Shown here one piece after another: positions 18,985 through 27,485 of a stretch of DNA of 64,000 bases. This DNA is from Prorocentrum cordatum (lineage: Eukaryota; Sar; Dinophyceae; Prorocentrales; Prorocentraceae). The translations under genes and the position numbers were made by a program. The notes under the pieces were generated by a model. That model ran no database searches. It worked only from the letters and a program-made list of their open reading frames with translations, and had not been told where the DNA came from. The stretch's first letter is position 1; every line of letters starts with the position of its first letter. The stretch spans positions 421,881 to 485,880 of the forward strand of contig CAUYUJ010008558.1 in NCBI GenBank assembly GCA_963575745.1. Reading direction: 5' to 3'.

Positions 18985-19632
18985 CGCCGTTCCCATGCCC
19001 AGGCCGCGCAGCTGCCATGCCCAGGCCGTGCCGTTGCCATGGCCAGGCCGTGCCGTTGCCATGCCCAGGCCGTGCCGTGCCGTTGCCATGCCCGCGCCGC
19101 GCCGTTGCCATGCCCAGGCCGTGCCGTTGCCATGCCCAGGCCGTGCCGTTGCCATGCCCGCGCCGCGCCGTTGCCATGCCCAGGCCGTGCCGTTGCCATG
19201 CCCAGGCCGTGCCGTTGCCTTGCCCAGGCCGTGCCGTTGCCATGCCCAGGCCGTGCCGTTGCCATGCCCAGGCCGTGCCGTTGCCATGCCCAGGCCGCGC
19301 CGTTGCCATGCCAAGGCCGCGCCGTTGCCATGCCCAGGCCGTGCTTTTGCCATGCGCAGGCCGTGCCGTTGCCATGCCCAGGCCGTGCCGTTGCCACGCC
19401 CAGGCCGTGCCGTTGCCATACCCAGGCCGCGCCGCGCGCCGTTGCCATGCCCAGGCCGTGCCGTTGGCATGCCCAGTCCGCGCCGTTGCCATGCCCACGC
19501 GGCGCCGTTGCCATGCGCAGGCCGTGCCGTTGCCATGCCCAGGCCGTGCCGTTGCCATGCCCGTGCCGCGCCGTTGCCATGCCCAGGCCGCGCCGTTGCC
19601 ATGCCCAGGCCGTGCCGTTGCCTGGCCCAGGC
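18985..19632 (+). repeat. 22-bp minisatellite array 2 (about 29 units)
   Basis: Same unit as array 1, with variants such as CCCGCGCCGC. It lies immediately after the 3' flank of paralogue 2. The corresponding site after paralogue 1 carries an AGG microsatellite. Confidence 0.95.
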
Positions 19633-20069
19633 AGTGGAACCATGGAGTTGAACAGATGGGGCCCCTGATTATGGAATTCGATCTGTAGACCCCATCCGAT
19701 TGAGTCGAACCAGTGGAAGCCAACCAATGGAATCACGTCCATGGGGTCCAGGCTGATTCCGCAGAGTCGAACGATGGACGGGCGAAGTCTGGGCGGGTTT
19801 AGCGGGGTCCGGTAAAAAGGGCATGGGGGCGGCGAGGGGAAGTATAGGGAAACGCATTGTAAATATAACATCTAGGAGCAGGCTCGACGAATATGGGGAG
19901 TGGGTGAGAGGGGAATGGCGGAGTAGTACATGGGCCAGGGACAGGACATATACAGGAACAGCACACAGCACACACAGCAACAACACACATAGCAGACATG
20001 GCTCCAGCACACATACATAGAAACGGCACTCGTAACACACGAGAGTAACGCACCACGACCAGGTCCGGG
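19633..20069. other. Intergenic, no gene seen
   Basis: Short repeats of the type GTCGAACCAGTGGAA and CCATGG(A/G) to about 19790, then AC-rich sequence (19970-20040) up to the spliced-leader relict. Confidence 0.5.
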
Positions 20070-20089
20070 CGCAGACACTTTGGCTCAAG
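20070..20089 (+). other. Relict dinoflagellate spliced leader (DinoSL)
   Basis: CGCAGACACTTTGGCTCAAG matches the 3' 20 nt of DinoSL at 17 of 20 positions, with the last 11 (TTTGGCTCAAG) exact. It sits 9 nt before the first ATG of the next ORF. Genomic leader remnants are known to arise when a trans-spliced mRNA is reverse-transcribed and reinserted. Confidence 0.75.
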
Positions 20090-20098
20090 CCTTGCTTA

Positions 20099-20461
20099 AT
20101 GAAGCGCTGGCGCGCGGGCGTGCTCGGCCCCCCGAACACCTCGCCCTCAGTCATGCCGCCGAAGGTGCATCTGGCGCCTCCGCAGGACAGGATGGTCTAC
20201 CCCAGGTACGTGCGGAGGTGCCGTAACCCCGTTCTGAAGCGCAAGATGATGCGCATGCAGCGGTCCATCTTTGCGCTGAAGCTCAAGGATCGCTTCCACC
20301 TGAGTCGGATCGCCTCCTTGCGGAGGCAGGTCGCGCAGGCCGGGAAGTTCGCGGACTCCGCGCTGCTCAAGGACGAGGATCAGAGCCACATCCGCGCCGT
20401 GGCGCTGCGCAACGCAGAGAACATGGACGACGAGTCCGAGTCTAGCGGCGACTCGGATTGA
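20099..20461 (+). CDS. Small basic/acidic-tailed hypothetical protein, retrogene
   Basis: Two candidate starts lie in frame: ATG 20099 (120 residues) and ATG 20153 (MPPKVHLAPP, 102 residues). The second looks more natural because the first 18 residues are unremarkable. The middle is strongly basic (RRCRNPVLKRKMMRMQR) and probably helical. The last 15 residues are acidic and serine-rich (DDESESSGDSD). Stop is TGA 20459-20461. No introns are visible and a relict DinoSL lies just upstream, so the locus most likely derives from a processed mRNA. No family recognised; a nucleic-acid-binding role is possible from charge alone but unproven. Confidence 0.6.
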   Translation: MKRWRAGVLGPPNTSPSVMPPKVHLAPPQDRMVYPRYVRRCRNPVLKRKMMRMQRSIFALKLKDRFHLSRIASLRRQVAQAGKFADSALLKDEDQSHIRAVALRNAENMDDESESSGDSD

Positions 20462-20654
20462 TGAGATTGATGCTTCTGTGCGGCACGTCTCCGGTAGATT
20501 ACAGCAGCTGTTGATTCAGACTCTCTCTTGTAAAGCCTTCTCTGCTGCTGTTGCCTGAGACTCTCGCTTGTAAAGGCCTCTCTGCTGCAGCTGCCCCAGA
20601 CGAGGCGATAGAGGCCTCAGTTCGCCCCTGCCGAGGCCAGCTGTAGAAGGAAAA

Positions 20655-20835
20655 TGCCCAGCATAACCATCGCCAACACCGACAACATCAACATCGTCAT
20701 CACGAGCAGAATCGATACCACCACCACCATCGCCAGCATCACTAGCAACATCACCATCGTCAGCAGCACCATCACGACCATCATCACCATCACTATCACC
20801 ACCATCATTAGCATCACCGCCACCACAACTTACAT
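20655..20835 (+). repeat. ATC/ACC-type microsatellite
   Basis: Imperfect CATCACCA, ACCACCATC and AGCATC runs, about 180 bp, within a gene-free stretch (20462-21160). CTCTCTTGTAAAG-like words are repeated twice at about 20520-20580. Confidence 0.85.
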
Positions 20836-21161
20836 CACTACTAGGCTGCCTTCTGGTGTGGTTTTCTGGTTTTGTCTTTTTCCCTGCGGCCCTGCTATCT
20901 TCGTCCACCTCCCTTCTCCTCTTCTCGCCGGTGCTTTTTTGCCTCAGGGATGTTGCTGTACATTCAGCCTCTGATCAGTCTCTGCGGAGCATCGCCATGG
21001 AGTGCACGTGTTACTCGAGGGATGTTGCGGCCCCCATGTCCGATTCGTCCCCTCTGCGTTCTTCCTTCTTCTCCCTCCGCATGCGCCGAATAAAAAAAAT
21101 GGCGCGCTAGTGCCATACTATGGCCACGCCTGCGCCATATTTTTGAAGCTCGAGTATCCCC

Positions 21162-21412
21162 GCGGCCGTGCCGTTGCCATGCCCAGGCCGTGCCGTTGCC
21201 ACGCCCAGGCCGTGCCGTTGCCATGCTCAGGCCGCGCCGTTGTCCCATGCCCAGGCCGCGCCGTTGCCATGCCCAGGCCGTGCCGTCGCCATGCCCACGC
21301 CGCGACGTTGCCATGCCCAGGCCGTGCCGTTGCCATGCCCAGGCCGTGCCGTCGCCATGCCCAGGCCGTGCCGTTGCCATGCCCAGGCCGCGCCGTTGCC
21401 ATGCCCAGGCGG
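21162..21412 (+). repeat. 22-bp minisatellite array 3, truncated by gap
   Basis: At least 11 units of the same 22-bp satellite, running directly into the assembly gap. Confidence 0.95.
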
Positions 21413-21512
21413 NNNNNNNNNNNNNNNNNNNNNNNNNNNNNNNNNNNNNNNNNNNNNNNNNNNNNNNNNNNNNNNNNNNNNNNNNNNNNNNNNNNNNNNN
21501 NNNNNNNNNNNN
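21413..21512. other. Assembly gap (100 N)
   Basis: Exactly 100 N, a conventional gap of unknown size, placed inside the satellite. Sequence right of the gap is not satellite, so the join may be unreliable. Confidence 0.98.
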
Positions 21513-21719
21513 GCGCTGCCATCGTCGTCTGCGTTCGCTCGAGACAGCCTCACAATTAACTCAGCATCACACGACCTCACAATGAACTCAGCACCGCGAA
21601 CCATGATGTTGGTGATGGTATGCCATGCAATGCTACGCTATGATGTGAATATCCCTCCCCGACCTCATCCTCCTCCGTTGCCGCCGCCGTTTAGGCCCGA
21701 GCGTTGCTTGGGTCGCGAC

Positions 21720-21906
21720 AGTGCGCGACCAGCTGCAGCGCTCCACGCGCAGCAGCTACCAGCGCTCCGCGCGCAGCAGCGCCAGCTGCAGCAGCACCGC
21801 CAGTGCATCCAGCAGCTCCACGCGCAGCAGCACCAGCTGCAGCAGCGCCACCGGTGCAACCAGCAGCACCACCCGCAGCAGCACCACCAGTGCAACCAGC
21901 AGCACC
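21720..21906 (+). repeat. CAG/CAC-rich leader repeat
   Basis: Imperfect GCAGCAGCACCAG-type trinucleotides up to the ATG of the GYD-repeat gene. In frame it reads Ser/Thr/Ala-rich sequence with no ATG until 21907, apart from a non-ATG start far upstream. Confidence 0.7.
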
Positions 21907-23151
21907 ATGGCGGACGAGACCGCGGTGACGCTGCTCCTGGAGGCGGCGGAGGATATCAACCAGTGGCGGCGCGCGGCGGCCGCGGTCTTGCAGCCCGCCA
22001 GCTTGGTGGCCCCTCGGCCGCCAACCACGCCGCCGACGGCGAAGGTCTTGGCGAAGTACGGTCGCTCGCGCGTGGCCGACAACTTGCTCGATGACATGGG
22101 CATGGCGCCCGCGCTGGATCCCGAGTTGAACTCGTTCCAGGGCCTGCAGGAGTTCATGGGCGACGGCGATGGCGACGACACGGGCTACGACTACGCCAGC
22201 TACGACGGTGGCAAGGGCATCACCGACGGTGGCAAGGGCTGCGGCGGCGGCAAAGGCAGCTCGAGCAAGGGCTTCGACAAGGGCCACGACGATGGCAAGG
22301 GCAGCGGCGAAGGCTACGACATCGACAAGGGCCGCGACAAAGGCTACCACGGTGACAGGGGCGACGTGGGCTACGACGGTGGCAAGGGCGACAAGGGCTA
22401 CGACCGCCGCTACGACCCGTACAGCTCCAAGTGGTATGACCGCCACAGCTCGTGGCACGACCGCGACGGCGATGACTACGACAACAGGTGATGCGACCGC
22501 AAGCGCTGGGGCGACTACGATCTTGGCTCGAGCAAGGGCTACGACAACAGAGGCTACGACAGCTCGGGCTACGACAAGAGTGGCAACTACCAGCGTGGCT
22601 ACGACAACCGTGGTTACAACAGCCGTGGCTACGACAACCGCGGATACGACAACAGTGGCTACGACAACCGTGGCTACGACAACTACGACAACAGTGGCTA
22701 CGACAGCCGTGGCTACGACCGCAAGGGCGACAAGGGCTACGATCGCAAGGGCTACGACGTCGGCAAGGGCTACGACGGTGACACGGGCTACGGCGGTGAT
22801 CCAAGCTACGACCGCGGCGATACAGGCTACGACAGTGGCAAGGGCATCGACAGTGGCAAGGGCTACGACGGCGGCAGGGGCGATAAAGGCCACGACGGCG
22901 GCAAGGGCTGGCGCGAGGAGAAGTCCCGCGGCGGGCGCCGCATCAGGCTGGCGAAGGCCCTTGCCACCAAGGAGCAGCTGGACGGGCTGCAGGACCTGAT
23001 GTCGGACCGCGGCAAGGCCGACTGCATCAGGTGGAGCAAGCGGACGCACTGGCGCATCTGGGTGGAGGAAAACAATGCAGATCTAGTTCCATCGGGCCCC
23101 CTCATCCCTCCTCCTTCAACGGTTCTTACCAAGGACAAGGGGGAAGGATGA
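21907..23151 (+). CDS. GYD/GGKG-repeat protein with in-frame TGA at 22489
   Basis: ATG 21907 opens MADETAVTLLLEAAEDINQW, a helical N-terminus of about 75 residues. A long low-complexity region then follows, rich in Gly, Tyr, Asp, Lys and Arg, with recurring GYDNRGYD- and YDGGKG-type units. TGA at 22489-22491 would end the protein at 194 residues. The same frame and the same repeat type continue without a stop to TGA 23149-23151, giving 414 positions with a non-repetitive C-terminus (KEQLDGLQDLMSDRGKADC). The TGA could be a point mutation from CGA or AGA, a read-through or Sec codon, or an assembly error. The bases before it (CAG then GTGATG) also resemble a splice donor. The composition suggests an RGG/GYD-like disordered protein, perhaps RNA-binding; that is inference. 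Confidence 0.55.
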
Positions 23152-23384
23152 GGGCCAATAACTGGATATGGAATGCGTTCCTCCTCCCAACATCTGGGCG
23201 GAGGCGGCAGTTCGCCGCTGATCCGCAGCGCCAGGCACCACTACCAAAGCGGCGCCGAAGCCGCCGCTGTCGCCATTGCGCCTCGAGCGCCCGTGCCGCC
23301 ACCAGCGCGGCAACAGGCGTCGAGTCCATTCAAGACCGCGCGCTGCATCTCCTCCGTCGGGCATGATATATTTTTGTGGGGGTT

Positions 23385-23679
23385 GTCGTATGTAAGGTTT
23401 TAACATACGACGCAGTTGTCGTATGTAAGATTCTAACATGCGATAAAGTTGTCGTATGTAAGATTCTGACATGCGACACCGTTGTCGTGTGTACGATTCT
23501 AACATACGACGAATGTGTTAATAGAATCCTTATGATATCTATAAGAGCGAGATGTCGTATGTACGATTCTTACATACGACAACGTTGTCGTATGTAAGGT
23601 TCTAACATACGACAGATTTGTCGCATGTAAGCTTCTGACATACGACAGATTTGTCGCATGTGAGATTCTGACATGCGAC
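23385..23679. repeat. Array of eight 27-nt hairpins on a 33-bp period
   Basis: Units at 23385, 23418, 23451, 23484, 23554, 23587, 23620 and 23653 are each 27 nt. Arms are GTCGTATGT and ACATACGAC, followed inward by one usual mismatch, two more pairs and a 3-nt loop. Spacers are 6 nt (for example AAAGTT, AGATTT). A 43-bp AT-rich insertion separates units 4 and 5. Unit 8 carries GTCGCATGT/ACATGCGAC, a compensated change relative to unit 1, and several other units have single changes that keep G-U pairing in RNA. Local GC content is lower than in the flanks. No gene is recognised here. Confidence 0.9.
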
Positions 23680-24830
23680 ACCAAGGGTTTGAGCTCATGT
23701 TTAGAGTAAACTTCGAGGGTCTCCATCTCGCTCGTGGTCGACGTTGCGCCTAGAATTGGCTTGTCTGCTTGGCTGCGCTGCCCGCGGCTGCGCTGGATCA
23801 TGTTGATAAGTGATGCATGAGCGTGGCGTGAGCGAGAATAAGGGGAAGTGGGATGAGAGGAGGATGCGCGGGAGAAGGAGGACAAGGAGAAGGAGAGGGG
23901 GGAGGATTCTGAGGAGGAGGTGGGGGGTGAGGAGGAGGAGGAGGAGGGGAAGGCCCATCCTCCCCCTCATCCTCATCCTCCCCCTCCTACCTTTATCCTC
24001 CTCCTCCTCCTCCTCCGCCGCCGCCTCCTCCTCCTCCTCCTTCTCCTCCGCCTCATCACCCTCCTCATCTTCCCCCACCTCCTCCTCCTCCTCTGCCTCC
24101 TCTTCCTCATCCTCATTCTCCTCCTCATCATCCTCATTCTCCTCATTCTTACTCCGTCTCATTCTCACCCTCTTCATTCTCATCATGTCTCCTCCTCGTT
24201 CCCGCCGTCGCCGTCGAAGCCGTCGCCTGCGCCGTCATCTGCGCGCGCGGCGCAGGAGAGGGCGGCGGCCACCGTGACGACCACGATTGAACGACAACGA
24301 GGATGAGGAGGAGTAGGAGGAGGAGCATGAGGAGGAGCAGGACAAGGAGCACGCGGAGGAAGAGGGGGACGATGGGGAGGAGGAGGAGGAGGAGGAGGGG
24401 GAAGAAGATGAGGAGGAGTAATTGCCATGGCGGCTGCGATAGCGACGGCGACGGCGAAGAGTTGGTGGCGACGAGTTGGCTGCGACGAGTTCGACGGCGG
24501 CGGAGACGACTGCGGGGGCGTCTCATCCTGCCCCTCCTCCTGCTCGCCCTCCCCCTTCTCCTCATCCTCGTCCTCCTTCTCCTCCTCCCTATCCCTCCTC
24601 ACCATTCTCATCCCCATCATCCTCCTTCTCCGTCTCATTCACCTCCACCGCCTAACCCTCCTCATCCTATTCTTATTTCTCCTCGTCCTCATTCGTATTC
24701 GTATCCTCGGTCTCTCCGCAGGGTGCTTTATCGCGCGAAAAGCTGCAGCGAGAACCTGAAGGCTCGCATACATGCGTTTGCACGCACAACCCCAACGAGC
24801 CCCCATCTAAGTACGCCCCGACACCCACAC
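23680..24830. other. CT/GA-rich interval, no gene supported
   Basis: Alternating purine and pyrimidine microsatellites: CTC/CCT tracts at 23950-24170 and 24520-24700, GGA tracts at 23880-23950 and 24300-24420. Open frames on both strands are low complexity. The right end adjoins the minus-strand gene that stops at 24831. Confidence 0.7.
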
Positions 24831-25587
24831 TCAGGCGGCGTATTCACCGATGCCCAAGGCTTTGCGCCCCCGCGCACGATCGGCAGCACCTGCCTCCACA
24901 AGGCGATTATTCGCCCGATCAACCGCACCCTTACACCTCTTGGCGTCGTCCAAGAGCATCGTGAACGAATCCGCGGCCTGCTCCGCCTTCTTCACGAGCT
25001 TCTCCATCTTCTTGTATGCAGCGTCTGCCTTTCGAGTGGGCATGGACGGGGGTTCAGACGTGGCGTTGACACGCCGTTGCTAAGTGCGACCGTTCGCCCA
25101 ACCGCTTGAGACCATGCGACCACAGTCGCAACGCCAAGCCATTACACAACCAATTTCACACCCTGACATCATGATAGTACATATCTGCGTGTCAACGCAA
25201 CCGAACGCGCATGCATACGACTGCATTGGGCGCTGCCTCAACGCCCCCCCCCCCCCCCCCTAGTGTCACAAGTGCGCCCTTCGACGCGAACTACTCGCAG
25301 CCGATTGCAATGCGTTTCAACACAACCGAACATGCATACAACTGCATCGGGTGATGCCCAAACGTTTATGCTCTAATCAGCAAATATATTTCGACGTGAA
25401 TGGATTGCAACCACTTGCAACATGTCATGCATGAGATACTGGCTGCCTTGCGGTCCGCCTTTTTGGACATCTTCTGGCAATGCTGCTTGTGCCTGATCAG
25501 GGTATCCAACCTTTCATTGAAGTGCTCCGTGTCCTCCTTGCGGTGCTTGGCACGCAGCGCCTTCAAGTCGGCTGACATGGCAGGCAT
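24831..25587 (-). CDS. Small charged helical protein with one GC-AG intron
   Basis: Minus strand. Exon 1 is 25587-25447 (starting MPAMSADLKALRAKH; ATG 25578 is an alternative), intron 25446-25029 (418 nt), exon 2 25028-24831, for 112 residues. Joining after AAG and before GCAG keeps the frame and gives DRK-ADAAYKK. The intron begins GCAGCC and ends AAAG, a GC-AG intron, and GCAG is repeated at both boundaries. The protein is Lys/Glu/Ala-rich with probable coiled-coil stretches (KKMEKLVKKAEQAADSF). The intron contains two copies of a roughly 58-bp direct repeat (25192-25250 and 25308-25366) and a C-run. It lies head-to-head with the gene at 25990, whose layout and intron position are alike, so the two may be diverged paralogues. 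Function is unknown. Confidence 0.55.
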
Positions 25588-25989
25588 AGTCGCGTACACA
25601 CGCGCGCGCGCCGCAGCTTACAAGCTGCGTTCTCTCAGCCCTCAACCAACTCGGCTGCGTGAAAACGCATGTAGTCTGCGACGCGGTCGCATGGCATGAG
25701 TGCCAACCATGTGATCACACATCACTGCCCTACTCATACCCCCCCCCCACTACATCGACGCCGTGATCGGGCACTCCCGTTGCATGTCCACCCCCAGCCG
25801 CCTCCTCATCTCGACCCCTCTCCTGTTCACACCTCTCGCGCCCCCCCCCCCCCCAGCTTACTACATGTCGCCAACGATGGCGGGGCTGAACGCTTGGCAA
25901 ACCGTCAGCAGCATTTGTGGTTCATTCGCCCACCTTTGCGAACCAGTTCACGCGTGGCTTACGCGTCCCCATTTGTGGTTCACGTGTCC

Positions 25990-26431
25990 ATGGGAAAATC
26001 AGCGAAGACGATCGCGATGGAAGCGCAGGTGCGCTTTGAGCTGCAGGATGAAAAGCAGGAACGCCAGCGGTCAGTGAAGACTGCCAAGGCGGCAGTGAAG
26101 CATGCCAAAGCAGCGAAGACGCAGGCTGAGAAGAAGGCAGGCGGTTGTTAACTAACAACAACACAAGGGCCCCTCGAGGCCAGGGGGGAGGGGATGGGCT
26201 CTCGAGCCCACCCCCTTAGTCAATGGCCCCATCGGTGTCGCCAGTCCCACCCGCCTCCGTGCGATCGCCCCCCTCCCTCCCCCCCCCCCCCGATAGGCAG
26301 AGAAGAGGTTCAATGCGTTTTTGAAGAGCAAGGACGCGTGGATGAACGCGCTGCTCGACAAGGATGATGCGAGCGCGGCCCACGTTCGGGCCGAGACTGA
26401 GCTGGCGCGCGCCGAGCGCGATGCCCGCTAG
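25990..26431 (+). CDS. Small charged helical protein with one GC-AG intron, divergent partner
   Basis: Exon 1 is 25990-26136 (MGKSAKTIAMEAQVRF), intron 26137-26296 (160 nt), exon 2 26297-26431, for 93 residues. Without splicing the frame stops at TAA 26149. Splicing gives AEKK-AEKRFNAFLKS and an open frame to TAG 26429-26431. The intron starts GCAGGC, ends in a long C-rich tract then GATAG, and is flanked by GCAG on both sides, as in its neighbour. It is phase 0 like the neighbour and at the same relative place (after Lys-Lys/Arg-Lys, before Ala-Glu/Asp). The protein is Lys/Ala/Glu-rich and probably helical throughout. About 400 bp separate the two start codons; that shared upstream region contains C-runs and may serve both genes. 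Function is unknown. Confidence 0.6.
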
Positions 26432-27356
26432 GGGTGTGGGGGCGACGGGCGACGGGTGGAGGGGTCAGAGAAAAAACCTGCATGCATCAATGCAAGATGA
26501 GTCTGGGATGAGAATGTCGGCATGATAGCGCAGGTGCCTCGTCCTCCTCCTCATCTTCCCCCTCCTCCTCCTCCTCCCTCCTCCTCCGCCTCCTCCTCCC
26601 CCCTCCCTCCCCATCCTCATCCTCATCCTCATCCTCATCCTCCCCATCACATCATTCCCTCTTCGTCCCTCCTCGTCGTTGTCCTCCTGTTGCTGCTGGT
26701 GCTGATGCTCTTGCTCATCCTACTACGCTACTAAGCCGTGCCCCCCCCCCCCCATCGCTCCCTCACAACTGCTTCGCACTCTGAATGGCATTGGTGCTAT
26801 GCGTTTCCGCCTTTTCGCGTCATAGGATCATCCGGCGCCTCGCGATATCTGTAGGATGACGCAGCACCAAAACCCCAAGAGGAACCACATATAGAGCCCC
26901 AAGGCCGCAACGAGGAGGAGGAGAAGGATGAGGAGGGGAAGACGAGGAGGATGAGGCGGAAGAGGAGGAGGATAAGGAGGATCGCGACTTTGGGATGCTC
27001 CCGACTGGTGAGGTTAAATCCAGAACGCCAGTTCTGTGAGTGATGTCTTGGACCGTCCCCTCGGCATCAGCGCGCGCGCACTTAACGAGAATGATGATGA
27101 GACGTATGATGATAACAACTGCAGGTGGTCTGCGCTCTTCGTTCGAGTATGATGGACTGGCGGGGATACGCGACGCGGCAGCACTTACATCGCCATATAC
27201 GCGCCGGTTCTATGTATGCCAAGATGTATGCAACCCGTTGCAGGTGGTAGACTCGCACTGCCATCCGAAACCAATCTTCGATGCGTGGGGCATTGCAAGT
27301 TGGCGTCAGTTGGTGTCGGGTTCTCGTTTCGAATATAGATCACACAGGCCCGCGTC
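26432..27356. other. Gene-free interval with microsatellites
   Basis: CTC/CAT-type pyrimidine tract at 26540-26720, a GAG tract at 26900-26980, C-runs at about 26741. I see no convincing coding sequence up to the spliced-leader relict at 27357. Confidence 0.6.
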
Positions 27357-27377
27357 GCATAGCCATTTGGGCTCGAT
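27357..27377 (+). other. Relict DinoSL (variant with G)
   Basis: Contains AGCCATTTGGGCTC; DinoSL has AGCCATTTTGGCTC, so 13 of 14 match, and 16 of 21 match over the full length. It lies 93 bp before the ATG of the next ORF. Confidence 0.6.
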
Positions 27378-27485
27378 CGCGATCGATCGCGATCTATCGC
27401 GAGGCGCGATCTTTCGCGAGGCGCGACCTATCGCGAGGCGCGAGGCGCGAAGGCTCGGAACTGTCGTCATATGACGACGGTTCCG
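27375..27485. repeat. Palindrome-rich leader region up to the ATG
   Basis: In order: the perfect 20-bp palindrome GATCGCGATCGATCGCGATC (27375-27394); three 17-bp direct repeats built on TCGCGAGGCGCGA; and a 30-nt palindrome at 27456-27485, with one T/G pair, centred on CATATG so that the ORF's start codon (27471) is at its dyad axis. Confidence 0.9.

Noticed and set aside
16511-19723. Large minus-strand ORF antisense to paralogue 2
   Set aside because: It is a shadow of GC-rich codon use; the plus frame has the paralogue match and motif support.
23385-23679. CRISPR array
   Set aside because: Units are palindromes with 6-bp near-constant spacers, not repeats with unique spacers, and the DNA is eukaryotic.
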